From: Arthrobacter luteolus NBRC 107841
GTDB lineage: Bacteria > Actinomycetota > Actinomycetes > Actinomycetales > Micrococcaceae
NCBI RefSeq assembly: GCF_001552075.1
Contig: NZ_BCQM01000015.1
Coordinates: 1 to 38,372, forward strand
Length of the DNA: 38,372 nucleotides
Direction: 5' to 3'
The translations under genes and the position numbers were made by a program. The notes under the pieces are model-generated. The model did no database searches and was not told the DNA's origin. It saw only the letters and a program-made list of their open reading frames with translations. Shown one piece after another: positions 1-7,002 of the stretch (positions within the stretch are counted from its first letter, which is position 1; every line of letters starts with the position of its first letter).

Positions 1-17
1 CCCCAGTAAAACGCCTA

Positions 18-43
18 GTGGGACACCGGAAACGGTGTCCCAC
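18..43. terminator. Perfect 11-bp hairpin with GAAA loop
   Basis: Positions 18-28 pair perfectly with 33-43 around a GAAA tetraloop. The 3' side continues AGTCGTTTT, so it could end plus-strand transcription entering from the left. In a circular phage genome that would be the repressor-side transcript. It lies just upstream of the integrase gene, where attP normally sits, so an integration-related role is also possible. Confidence 0.5.
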
Positions 44-105
44 AGTCGTTTTGGTAGTGGTACTTGGTAGCATCTGACGGAACATCAGAGGATATGGGGC
101 TACCA

Positions 106-1323
106 ATGGCGACAATTCAAACCCGCACAGGCAAGTCCGGAGAGCGCTACCGCGTCGGGTATTACGACGACGCGGGCAAGTTCAAGTTCACCCCCACGCT
201 CACAAGCCTCGAAGGTGCCGAGCGCATCAAGGACATCGTGGAGAAGCGCGGCTATCAGGCCGCCCTCAAGATCCTGGGCAAGACCGAGAAGTCCAGCATG
301 CTCACCCTCGAAGAGTGGTTCCGCAAGCATCTCGAACGTAAGTCAATTAACATCGAGGACGGCACCATTGCCGGCTACGAGCGTGAAGCGGCACGTACAT
401 GGCTCCCCGCTCTTGGTGACTACCCGCTCGACACCATCACTGTTGACGATGTGATCGGTTGGATCACCTGGCAGATGAAGCAGCCCACGGACCGCTCACA
501 GAAGCGTCGGGCGAAGGAGCGGGCCGCCGGACTCAAACCCCTCTCCCCCATCGAGACCGTCGCACCCAAGACGGTACGCAATGCCCACGGCCTGCTGTCT
601 TCCGTACTGCAGTCCGCCGTTGACGCCGGACATATCAACCGCAACGTTGCTAAGGGTGCCCCCGTCCCGTCAGATGGGATCCGCGAGGAGAAGGAAATCT
701 TCACCCGCGAAGAGTGGGGAGTCTTCTATGCGGCGATGCAGGACCATTACAAGCCCTTGATTGCCTTCCTACTAGTGACGGGCTGTCGGATCGGTGAAGC
801 GACCGCTGTGCGCGTCTCAGACCTGAACGTGAAGGCACGTACGGTCTCTGTCGTCCGCGCATGGAAGAAGGCGCGTGTCGGCCGTGAGCTGGGCACGCCG
901 AAGTCGCGACGGTCCCGCCGCGTCATCATGGTGGATGACTGGGCCATGGACGCTTTCGCCGCCCTGGCGAAGAATAAAGCGCCAGATGATTTGCTGTTCA
1001 CGGCGCCGCGGGGTGGGCAGATTCACCCCCACCGCTTCGCCGCCCGCCAGTGGGTCGACACGATGGAACGCGCCGGCCTGACTAAGCACCTGACCCCACA
1101 CTCCCTGCGGCACACGTTCGCGTCATGGCAGCTCATGGCAGGAGTTCCCGCGCAGGTGGTGCAGATGCGGATGGGCCACGAGTCGTTGGCAACGACGTCG
1201 ACCGTCTACGCACACCTGCTGGTCGAGGAGCAGGCGTCCGCAGTGGCCTCCATCGGCTGGAATCCACCTGCCGCATTGGAAGCTGCCCCCGCTCCCCCAG
1301 TCCTCGAACCCGCACCCCTGTGA
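106..1323 (+). CDS. int: Tyrosine site-specific integrase
   Basis: This is a tyrosine recombinase that would integrate and excise the phage genome. The N-terminus has a short arm-binding-like beta segment (YRVGYYDDAGK). A SAM-like core-binding domain follows at about residues 70-160, and the catalytic domain at about 205-390. The catalytic residues are visible: R228 (TGCRIGEA), H332-x-x-R335 (HSLRH), H358 (MGHES) and nucleophile Y368 (VYAHL). The 405-aa length is normal for the family. The open frame extends upstream to a TTG at 64, but ATG 106 opens a typical integrase start (MATIQ) behind a GGGG stretch. The gene reads inward from the left end, so attP/attL should lie upstream. The C-terminal Pro/Ala tail is not conserved in the family. 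Confidence 0.93.
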   Translation: MATIQTRTGKSGERYRVGYYDDAGKFKFTPTLTSLEGAERIKDIVEKRGYQAALKILGKTEKSSMLTLEEWFRKHLERKSINIEDGTIAGYEREAARTWLPALGDYPLDTITVDDVIGWITWQMKQPTDRSQKRRAKERAAGLKPLSPIETVAPKTVRNAHGLLSSVLQSAVDAGHINRNVAKGAPVPSDGIREEKEIFTREEWGVFYAAMQDHYKPLIAFLLVTGCRIGEATAVRVSDLNVKARTVSVVRAWKKARVGRELGTPKSRRSRRVIMVDDWAMDAFAALAKNKAPDDLLFTAPRGGQIHPHRFAARQWVDTMERAGLTKHLTPHSLRHTFASWQLMAGVPAQVVQMRMGHESLATTSTVYAHLLVEEQASAVASIGWNPPAALEAAPAPPVLEPAPL

Positions 1324-1381
1324 ATCCCTGTGTATCCGGTGAGTCTTATGAGTGTCACCGCTGCCTCGTACTGTGTGCGGC

Positions 1382-1531
1382 ATGACTTATCCGCCCGATG
1401 GAGACAAGACCATGCTTGAGCTGCTCGAAGAGACTATCGAGCGACGTCGTGCCGGGATCCCATACCCACTTCCTCCAGGCTGCCCGACGAAGAGTGGCGA
1501 GTCGTGGGGATGTGTTGGTGAATCGGAGTAG
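1382..1531 (+). CDS. Small hypothetical protein (49 aa)
   Basis: This small frame downstream of the integrase encodes a 49-aa acidic protein with a short amphipathic helix (LLEETIERRR) and then a Pro-rich segment with two Cys (PPGCP, WGCVG). An internal ATG at 1412 has the better ribosome site (GGAGACAAGACC before the ATG) and would give 39 aa. No family is recognised. It sits between integrase and lipoprotein on the same strand and could be transcribed in the lysogen. Its only support is the intact frame and plausible start, so it may be chance. Confidence 0.35.
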   Translation: MTYPPDGDKTMLELLEETIERRRAGIPYPLPPGCPTKSGESWGCVGESE

Positions 1532-1602
1532 GCTGCCCGGCCTATTGTTGGGCCGTGTGGGACACTTATCCCAGTCTCGTCAGTCACTTGTTTGGGGGAA
1601 GC

Positions 1603-1971
1603 ATGAAGAAGTCTGCCGCCGTTCTGGCACTCATGGTCTTGGCACTGGCTGGCTGCGCGTCAACCCCTGAGAAGGACGTCGCGTACCAGTCCATCAACGA
1701 CTTTGCTGCAGCCTATGAGGATGCCATTGGAGGCGACACGGAATGCAGCAGGACTAGCCTTGATATCAACGATGCGGGCTGGATACAAACTGGCTGTGGG
1801 CACGTGATTCTGATGATGTTCACCTCTGACGATATGCGCGAGGAGATCCTGCAGAAGAATCCACTGGAAGCCGGGGAGCGGTGGGTGGATGGCCCTAATT
1901 GGTCGATCGTTGCGGCTCAGTATGAGGCCGAGGATGCACAAGCGGCCTTGGGCGGAACCCTGCGCGATTAG
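1603..1971 (+). CDS. Small secreted lipoprotein, superinfection-exclusion candidate
   Basis: The 122-aa product starts at ATG 1603, seven bases after GGGGGA. The open frame runs further upstream, but only this start gives a proper lipoprotein signal peptide: MKKS, a hydrophobic core and the lipobox LALAGC with Cys18 as the lipid-modified residue. The mature part is acidic, has two further Cys and ends in an Ala-rich helix. It would sit on the outer face of the cell membrane. Lipoproteins beside the integrase on the lysogenic strand of temperate Gram-positive phages can block DNA entry of related phages. That role is inferred from position and type only. Its stop overlaps the stop of the convergent gene in a TTAG. 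Confidence 0.8.
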   Translation: MKKSAAVLALMVLALAGCASTPEKDVAYQSINDFAAAYEDAIGGDTECSRTSLDINDAGWIQTGCGHVILMMFTSDDMREEILQKNPLEAGERWVDGPNWSIVAAQYEAEDAQAALGGTLRD

Positions 1972-2207
1972 AGCAGGTCATAGGGGTCCTGCCACCCCGA
2001 ATCGTCTCGCGGGATCCTTTTGACGGCTGTTGCTGGTACCCATTCGTTGTGTGCTTGTGCGTCGTTGTCCATCCAGTGTGCGAGGACGTGTGTGCGTGTC
2101 CAGGCGGCTGCTTTGGCGTCTACGGTCGTGCCGTTGGGGTATCGGACGCGGATGTACGGTTCGCGCCTGTACGGGGCGTGCGTGACTTCGGAAGGCTTCG
2201 GGAACAC
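1968..2207 (-). CDS. Hypothetical protein (79 aa)
   Basis: A 79-aa protein with a GTG start at 2207, convergent with the lipoprotein gene. The N-terminal half looks like a small beta fold (YIRVRYPNGTTVDAKAAAW) followed by a segment rich in Trp and His. It resembles small adaptor-type proteins seen in actinophages, but I cannot name a family. No strong Shine-Dalgarno precedes the GTG. Support comes from the coherent protein composition and the neat TTAG stop-stop overlap with its neighbour. It would be transcribed alone, opposite the lysogeny genes. Confidence 0.6.
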   Translation of the reverse strand: MFPKPSEVTHAPYRREPYIRVRYPNGTTVDAKAAAWTRTHVLAHWMDNDAQAHNEWVPATAVKRIPRDDSGWQDPYDLL

Positions 2208-2272
2208 TAAACCAGCGTAGACCTTGACGGATCGTTAGATGCCCGTCAGACTATTGGCGTTACACCGATAGG

Positions 2273-2345
2273 TTCCTAGTAGCTCAGCGGATAGAGCAGT
2301 TGCCTTGTAAGCTTCAGGTCGCGGGTTCGAATCCCGCCTAGGTTT
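2273..2345 (+). tRNA. tRNA-Thr(TGT)-like gene, degenerate stems
   Basis: A- and B-box elements are strong (TAGCTCAGCGGATAGAGC and GGTTCGAATCC). The D stem GCTC/GAGC and T stem GCGGG/CCCGC are perfect, and the seven-base anticodon loop CTTGTAA gives anticodon TGT (Thr). However, the acceptor stem has two T-T mismatches at its outer end and the anticodon stem has two in its middle, so folding is weakened. No CCA is encoded. It may be a decaying phage tRNA, a pseudo-tRNA or an att-related copy of a host tRNA. A TTGACG hexamer at 2223 could be its -35 box. Confidence 0.6.
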
Positions 2346-2380
2346 GGGAGAGCCGTCCAGTCATGGGCGGCTCTTTCCCA
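2345..2380 (+). terminator. Terminator hairpin after the tRNA
   Basis: AGAGCCGTCC (2349-2358) pairs with GGGCGGCTCT (2365-2374), with outer TGGG/CCCA pairing and a short T-run. It lies directly behind the tRNA-like gene and would end its transcript. Confidence 0.7.
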
Positions 2381-2390
2381 GTTAACTGAC

Positions 2391-2422
2391 AAAAGCGCCC
2401 CACCCGGTGAAGGGTGGGGCGC
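2391..2422 (-). terminator. Intrinsic terminator of the late operon
   Basis: GCGCCCCACCC (2395-2405) pairs perfectly with GGGTGGGGCGC (2412-2422). On the minus strand it is followed by TTTT. It lies beyond the last minus-strand late gene and should end the lysis/tail transcript. Confidence 0.8.
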
Positions 2423-2425
2423 AGA

Positions 2426-2599
2426 ATGGATAGGATGCAGCACATGCTTGCAAAACGACTACTGGAATTATCCGCGGAGTACCTCAACCATGGGCAGGAC
2501 ACTGCCACTCTCGCCTCCGTGGGCCTCGAGCCCCCCCGCACGGTCGACGAAATAGCCGAGGAATACGGGCGGACCTTGAAGGACTTCTTGGCAGATTAG
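2426..2599 (+). CDS. Small hypothetical protein (57 aa)
   Basis: This 57-aa, Leu/Glu-rich, probably helical protein starts at ATG 2426 just after the 3' arm of the late terminator, whose GGGTGGGG could act as a poor ribosome site. It converges with the tail gene on the other strand. The two stops overlap in TTAG, exactly as at 1968-1971, which is mild evidence that both frames are used. The residues EIAEEYGRTLKDFLAD look like a natural C-terminus. No family is recognised and a chance frame remains possible. Confidence 0.4.
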   Translation: MDRMQHMLAKRLLELSAEYLNHGQDTATLASVGLEPPRTVDEIAEEYGRTLKDFLAD

Positions 2600-3291
2600 C
2601 TCAGGCCGGGATAGCGGGCCTTCATGTACGCGTGAACCTGCCCGCGCTCAGTGGCATTCAGGCGCTTGGGCCAGTAGATGATTTCCCGCACGTCCGCACT
2701 ATCTCCGGCCTGTGTGGCGCCGAAGAATAGTCCACCATAGGTTGCTGGGGCGGCCCCTCCCGTGGCCTGGCTAGCCTCTGCGGAGTCAGCTTGGACAATA
2801 AATGAGTTATCTGCCGCCTGAGCGAATAGGATAAATGCCCAGCCATCCGTATTGCGGGTGGTGTAGGCCGTGGATGTTCCACTCTTGCCCTGATAAGTCC
2901 CGCCCGTTTGGCGTGTCAGGAAGTTGCCGGAAACACCCATGAAGTCTTCCCGCCCTGCCTGCATCCTGACCACTGCCGCAATAGTCAGCGGCCGCTGGGC
3001 AAGGTGAGGGCCGATGAGCCTCCCGCCATTTGTGGAATCACCCGGAGACGTCACATGGCTGATGCCATCAGCCTCCCCGACCGTCAGGGTTGATGGCGCG
3101 CTACCCAAGACGCCCAATGTCATGGGGGTGGTTCCGCCTACTGAATCCCATGAAGGCACTGCTGCGCCGGCAGGTAGCCCCAGATGGCTCGCGATGAACC
3201 GAGCTGAGTATCCCCCCACGCCCGGGGTGCGGAGGATCCGGGGGGCAAGCGGGTTAGCTATCGACCCGTTGATGGTAATGAGTTTCGCCAT
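2596..3291 (-). CDS. Tail-tip/appendage protein, LamG-like fold
   Basis: The 231-aa protein starts at ATG 3291, whose A is shared with the stop of the upstream gene (TAATG) and which follows GAGGATGG. The body is rich in Gly, Ser, Thr and aromatics. Its strand-turn pattern (WAFILFAQAADNSFIVQAD ... REIIYWPKRLNATERGQVHAYMKARY) matches the end of concanavalin/LamG-like jelly rolls found in phage appendage proteins. It is the last gene of the late operon, directly after the SGNH tail protein, so it probably contributes to cell-surface binding. The fold is inferred by eye, not from a search. Confidence 0.65.
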   Translation of the reverse strand: MAKLITINGSIANPLAPRILRTPGVGGYSARFIASHLGLPAGAAVPSWDSVGGTTPMTLGVLGSAPSTLTVGEADGISHVTSPGDSTNGGRLIGPHLAQRPLTIAAVVRMQAGREDFMGVSGNFLTRQTGGTYQGKSGTSTAYTTRNTDGWAFILFAQAADNSFIVQADSAEASQATGGAAPATYGGLFFGATQAGDSADVREIIYWPKRLNATERGQVHAYMKARYPGLS

Positions 3292-4871
3292 TACAGCCAT
3301 CCTCGTTTCTGGGCCTCTAGGTGGACCCGGTAGGCGACCGCCGCGCAACCGGCGGCGCTCAAGTGTGTGGAGTCGGAGCGGAACGAGGTTGGTGTCAGGG
3401 ATGCGGCAATGTCGGCGCGGTCCTGGTTAGTGAATGCGATGCCAGCGGCGGTCGCAGCGTCATCGGTCCTCAACCACGAGGCAATGGGCAACCAGCCAGG
3501 GCGGAAAGCCGTCTTGAGTGCCGCATTGAGTGCATCGAGCTTCGCTTTCCCCGCGGCCCCATCAGACGTGGAGGGCAAGACCTCCAGGACCAATACGCGC
3601 TTCACTGACGTGTTTAGATAGTCAATCATCGACTGAATTGACCCAACCACGAGATCCGGGTCACCCTCGAGAACGTCGTTGCGTCCGGACCATATGGTTA
3701 TGTGCCTGTCACGCATATTCAAGCCATCAGCGGGAATGAACAGTGACCGAGGGGGGATGACATTTATGCCGGGGATGTCGGGGTAGAACAACGTGACCGC
3801 CGTATATGTCTGCTGGATCATCCCCGGCACTCCAGCTAGTGTCCCCCGCACCCACCTGGTCTTGGAGTAGAGGACTGGGCTGTTCGAGATGGAACTTATG
3901 ACAGTCCCGCCCGCCGGCTTCGTGGCATTTCCTTCAACGGTCACCAGCGCAGGAAGGCCACCCTGCCGGGCTGCGATCTGGTCGTGCTTCTGATTGTACC
4001 AACCCCCGTTGTAGTGGTGCCGCCCAGTTTTTGCAGCAAGCTTCCGTACCCAGGCGTCCTCACCTGTCACCAGATCGTCGGTGATGGAGTCTCCCCAGTG
4101 GGCCCAGTCCGGAGTTGGATAGTCGAGTGGCGGAGCGAAGACGATGCGGTCCTGACTATCCACCACCGCGAAGCCGATATCTTCCAAGATTGCCTCTTGG
4201 ACTCCGACTGCTCCTCCAGCGAGGCCCGCCGCGTAGGGTGTTGGCTTGCCGTCAAGGCCCGCTTCCAACCATAGGCGGCGCCCCTCTTGGTCAACAATGC
4301 CGAACGAAATCTCATCGCTGGACACTTCCTCCAGGAGTCGCGGGTCGCCGCTGAAGACTGCTGTGGCATCAATCCGGTCTGTTGCCGCCTTTAGCTCGTT
4401 GAACTTAGGGTTGGCATCGACGGCAGCAGCCGCGGCGGCTACTACGGCCGGTGCGGCAGCCACCGCCGTAGCCACCTTTGCGGGCAGGTCGGCGCGCTTG
4501 ATGCCTTCATCAACGGCCTGATCGGCGGGTTTCGTCACCTCAGACGCGGCTTTCTCTGCCGCTGCCGCTGACCGGGCAGCCTCTTCAGCAGCCTTCTCCG
4601 TCGCCTCCTGCGCCCCGTCGAACGACTGCCGTTCCCACTCCCATTCACCGGACTTGAAGACGTGCCGGAAGTTCGGCGACACAACGTTTACGGGTGGCAA
4701 GACTCCCTGCCCTGTGGTCACGAGCGGCGCCGCGTTCAAGCCAGATGTGGACTGCAACGGGAGTGGGCTCGAGAACGTGGTGTCCGAAAGTTCGTACACC
4801 TTGAACTCAGCGTTCTCCGGTGGCGTCATCGACGTGCCGTCAGATGCAGGGATGGAAGGGTAAAAAGCCAA
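3291..4871 (-). CDS. Tail protein with C-terminal SGNH/GDSL hydrolase domain
   Basis: The 526-aa protein starts at TTG 4871, six bases after AGGAGG (the frame upstream is open but unlikely). The N-terminal 90 residues are a beta-rich virion-attachment part. An Ala/Lys/Glu-rich helical stalk follows at about 95-180. The C-terminal half is an SGNH hydrolase: block I W-G-D-S with Ser262, block III G396-x-N398 (SGRND) and block V with D500-x-x-H503 (DSTHLS). Such domains deacylate or cleave surface polymers during adsorption. It sits between the holin and the last tail gene. Its ribosome site is inside a hairpin (4877-4912), suggesting controlled translation. The hydrolase call is strong; the substrate is unknown. 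Confidence 0.85.
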   Translation of the reverse strand: MAFYPSIPASDGTSMTPPENAEFKVYELSDTTFSSPLPLQSTSGLNAAPLVTTGQGVLPPVNVVSPNFRHVFKSGEWEWERQSFDGAQEATEKAAEEAARSAAAAEKAASEVTKPADQAVDEGIKRADLPAKVATAVAAAPAVVAAAAAAVDANPKFNELKAATDRIDATAVFSGDPRLLEEVSSDEISFGIVDQEGRRLWLEAGLDGKPTPYAAGLAGGAVGVQEAILEDIGFAVVDSQDRIVFAPPLDYPTPDWAHWGDSITDDLVTGEDAWVRKLAAKTGRHHYNGGWYNQKHDQIAARQGGLPALVTVEGNATKPAGGTVISSISNSPVLYSKTRWVRGTLAGVPGMIQQTYTAVTLFYPDIPGINVIPPRSLFIPADGLNMRDRHITIWSGRNDVLEGDPDLVVGSIQSMIDYLNTSVKRVLVLEVLPSTSDGAAGKAKLDALNAALKTAFRPGWLPIASWLRTDDAATAAGIAFTNQDRADIAASLTPTSFRSDSTHLSAAGCAAVAYRVHLEAQKRGWL

Positions 4872-4876
4872 GAGGA

Positions 4877-4912
4877 GCCTCCTAGGGCATAAAAATGGAC
4901 CCCCTAGGAGGC
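4877..4912 (-). promoter_or_regulatory. Hairpin hiding the Shine-Dalgarno of the SGNH gene
   Basis: Bases 4877-4887 pair perfectly with 4902-4912 around a 14-base loop. On the minus strand the downstream arm (CCCTAGGAGGC) contains the AGGAGG that serves the TTG start at 4871. The stem lacks a following T-run, so translational control or mRNA processing is likelier than termination. Confidence 0.6.
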
Positions 4913-4938
4913 CCTGAGACTTTGGTGGTGCGGGAGGG

Positions 4939-5148
4939 TTACGGCAGGGGCTTCGGAGGGTCCTCGGTGCTGGCTGGCGTGTTCGGCAGTGCCAGCCCGG
5001 CGGCACCAAGGCCAAGCACCGCGGCGGCGAAGTTGAGCCAGACCTGAATGTCTTCGGCGGCGACGGTCCCGAATAGGACAAGGATCGGGATGCCTGCAGC
5101 GACGAGGCCGTAGATCCACTTGCGGACGGCGGGGGTGAACGTGTTCAT
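4939..5148 (-). CDS. Holin
   Basis: A 69-aa protein with two hydrophobic segments (about residues 11-30 and 36-56) separated by a short acidic turn, a charged N-terminus and a Pro-rich polar tail. This is the size and topology of small two-segment actinophage holins. It starts at ATG 5148 directly behind the endolysin stop, with GGAGAAG as ribosome site, so the two are translationally coupled. It would form the membrane lesions that let the endolysin out. A second hydrophobic protein in the cassette (6640-6927) could be a partner or antiholin. Confidence 0.82.
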   Translation of the reverse strand: MNTFTPAVRKWIYGLVAAGIPILVLFGTVAAEDIQVWLNFAAAVLGLGAAGLALPNTPASTEDPPKPLP

Positions 5149-5946
5149 CTACTTCTCCTTGCTGTAGCGGGCTGCGGCCTGTGCGATGTCGTCTGCCTGC
5201 TGCCGGTTGATGGTCTTGCCGTCTGCTTGAGCTTTCACGCCTTCGATGGTTCGGGCTGTGGTGGCGGCGACGATGGACTCCGCCTGCACGGGGTTGATGA
5301 GGAGCCGGTTGTTCAGTTGCTCGATCACCAGGGCCGCTGCTCGTTTGGCGATGTCTTCGGCTTGCTGTGCTTCGATTTGTACTGCCATGTTTCCCTCCTC
5401 GGGAGTGACGGCGCCGGCGGGCACTGTGCCCTTGCCGCCTGTGCCTAGGGTGATGACGGTGGATGTTGTGAAGTAGTCCCGGGGGTTGACGCGGCCGTAG
5501 AACGTGCCTGCTGGGTAGATACCCTCGGCGTAGTCGATGAACGCTTCCCAGTGGGTGTGTGGACCACTGCTGTTCCCGGTGGAGCCGACCGCCCCAATGA
5601 TCTGGCCTGCCCGGACAAAGTCTCCGGGCTTCACGTCGATGCGTGACTGGTGGCTGAAACTGGTTTGGATGGCTGATGCTCCGGGCGCGGAGGGCTGGAG
5701 GATGGTGCAGCCTCCGGAGCCGCCGTTGAAGGGGATCATTTCCCAGGTGTTGCCGGGTGGGAATGTTCCGAACGACGCCCAGACGATGAACCCGTCACAG
5801 GGTGCGACGATGGGGGTGCCGGCGGGTGCGGCGATGTCGATCCCTTTATGCCAGGGCGGACTCTCCCAGGTGTTCTCCACCCCGAAGTCTTGGCTGATGT
5901 ATGCGCCGTCTGCGAGGGCAACAGGCCAGCGGTCGAAGATGGTCAT
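5149..5946 (-). CDS. Endolysin, M23 metallopeptidase (LytM) type
   Basis: The 265-aa protein has an N-terminal M23 peptidase domain (about residues 12-150) with the zinc ligands H33-x3-D37 (HKGIDIAAP) and the H130-T-H132 motif (GPHTHWE), plus the conserved H99 (SFSHQ) and the VKPGDFVRAGQ strand. It should cut peptide cross-bridges of peptidoglycan. After a Gly/Thr linker the C-terminal 85 residues form a helical region with two similar stretches (QQAEDIAKRAAALV and QQADDIAQAAARY), possibly a wall- or self-association module. There is no signal peptide, so export depends on the holin. It overlaps the collagen-like gene by ATGA upstream. Confidence 0.9.
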   Translation of the reverse strand: MTIFDRWPVALADGAYISQDFGVENTWESPPWHKGIDIAAPAGTPIVAPCDGFIVWASFGTFPPGNTWEMIPFNGGSGGCTILQPSAPGASAIQTSFSHQSRIDVKPGDFVRAGQIIGAVGSTGNSSGPHTHWEAFIDYAEGIYPAGTFYGRVNPRDYFTTSTVITLGTGGKGTVPAGAVTPEEGNMAVQIEAQQAEDIAKRAAALVIEQLNNRLLINPVQAESIVAATTARTIEGVKAQADGKTINRQQADDIAQAAARYSKEK

Positions 5947-6650
5947 GATGCCTCCGTGGTGGGTGGGAGTGTGGTGAGGCGGCAGGGGCCGGTGCTGGTT
6001 TGGGTGGTGCCGTCCGTATAGGTGACCACCCAGTAGGAGGTGTCTCCGGTGCCTTCGCAGGTGACGGAGCTGATGCCGCGGCCGTCCGCGCCGTCAGCGC
6101 CTGGTGCCCCTGCAACCCCATCTGTACCGTTCATGCCGTCTCTGCCTGGCGCCCCGTCGAGGCCCGGGGCACCGTCCTTGCCGTCCGCGCCAGCAGGGCC
6201 GGCAAGCCCCGTGAGCCCTGCGAATCCTGCAGGACCGGGGATCATTGAGTCGTCGCCCTTGTCGCCCTTGAGTCCTGGCACGCCATCCTTGCCGTCGCGC
6301 CCATCCCGCCCCGGATCGCCCTTGTCACCCTTCGGGCCAACAGCTGCCGGGCTGGGCTCCTGAGACACGGCTTCAAGGCGCGAGCACAACGCTTCGTCGT
6401 AAACGTCGACGTCGGCCGCGGTACAAATAACAGCCTGTGCTTCCTGCGCGATCTCCTGCTTCTGCGTCTGCTGGGTGGCAGCCTCCGCCTGGGCGGCGTC
6501 CCGGTCGGCGGTGGTGAGTTGATATATCGCCACCGACATGACAGCAAGGACAACGAACATCGCCACCACACCCGCCAGCAAAGCCCGGATCCGTCGCCGG
6601 TCCCGAGCGGCTTTCTTCGCCCATTCCTCCGCCATTAGGTCATTCGCCAT
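5943..6650 (-). CDS. Membrane-anchored collagen-like protein in the lysis cassette
   Basis: The 235-aa protein begins with a basic stretch (KKAARDRRRIR) and one membrane helix (about 23-44), then a Gln/Ala helical stalk with Cys76 and Cys89. It then has about 29 Gly-X-Y triplets (residues 105-192) broken once near 132-138. A compact C-terminal domain with two Cys (SVTCEG ... GPCRLTT) ends it. The triplets are rich in Lys-Gly-Asp, as in other bacterial and phage collagen-like trimers. Orientation is probably N-in, C-out. It overlaps the endolysin start (ATGA). Collagen-like repeats are common in phage tail fibres, but a membrane anchor and this position are unusual. Its role in lysis is not known. 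Confidence 0.75.
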   Translation of the reverse strand: MANDLMAEEWAKKAARDRRRIRALLAGVVAMFVVLAVMSVAIYQLTTADRDAAQAEAATQQTQKQEIAQEAQAVICTAADVDVYDEALCSRLEAVSQEPSPAAVGPKGDKGDPGRDGRDGKDGVPGLKGDKGDDSMIPGPAGFAGLTGLAGPAGADGKDGAPGLDGAPGRDGMNGTDGVAGAPGADGADGRGISSVTCEGTGDTSYWVVTYTDGTTQTSTGPCRLTTLPPTTEAS

Positions 6651-6927
6651 CGTCGTCCTCCGGTTCGGTCCAGTGCTCAGGCTGGGGTTTGATGTCGTTG
6701 GCGATCAGTTGCTCACGCCAACACGTCCCGTCAGCCCGCAGCCGTTTGTTCTCCCGGCGGAGCTTGCGGTTCTCTTTGTCCTTCTCCTGCAGCTGCGATT
6801 TCAGATGCTCAATCAACAGCGCCTCATTCCGCTCCCGGCGCTTATCAGCCCGGTTGATGAGGAACGCCATTCCGCCACCAACCGCCGCGAGCAGGGGGAC
6901 AAGTGCGGTAAGAAATGCGGGGTCCAC
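6640..6927 (-). CDS. Membrane protein with coiled coil, lysis cassette
   Basis: The 95-aa protein has one N-terminal hydrophobic segment (about residues 5-24), then a strongly charged coiled coil (EALLIEHLKSQLQEKDKENRKLRRENKRLR) and an acidic tail ending EPEDDDGE. It is the first gene after the terminator at 6946-6978 and overlaps the collagen-like gene by 11 bases. Size and topology fit accessory holins, antiholins or spanin-like inner membrane parts in actinophage lysis cassettes. I cannot choose between these. Confidence 0.7.
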   Translation of the reverse strand: MDPAFLTALVPLLAAVGGGMAFLINRADKRRERNEALLIEHLKSQLQEKDKENRKLRRENKRLRADGTCWREQLIANDIKPQPEHWTEPEDDDGE

Positions 6928-6945
6928 ACGGGTGCCCTCCTTGAT

Positions 6946-6978
6946 TTGGGTACAAAAAAAGCACCCGTGCGGGGTGCT
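6946..6978 (-). terminator. Intrinsic terminator between tail and lysis genes
   Basis: On the minus strand AGCACCC (6978-6972) pairs with GGGTGCT (6966-6960) and is followed by seven T. It separates the tail-tip genes from the lysis cassette. The 22 bases at 6946-6967 recur at 24858-24878 with only a one-base difference in A-tract length. Confidence 0.88.
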
Positions 6979-7002
6979 GAAACAACGATCAGATTTTGGA
7001 TG

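Noticed and set aside
2020-2220. 66-aa plus-strand frame before the tRNA
   Set aside because: Antisense to the 79-aa gene; Cys/Arg-rich shadow with no ribosome site.
4872-5081. N-terminal extension of the SGNH tail protein
   Set aside because: The 70 extra codons overlap the holin gene and the hairpin and are Pro/Arg/Ser-rich noise; the TTG at 4871 has an ideal ribosome site.
6105-6385. Gly-X-Y repeat region as a simple sequence artefact
   Set aside because: The triplets vary in sequence, keep frame through the whole region and are flanked by a membrane helix and a folded cap, so a real protein is more likely.
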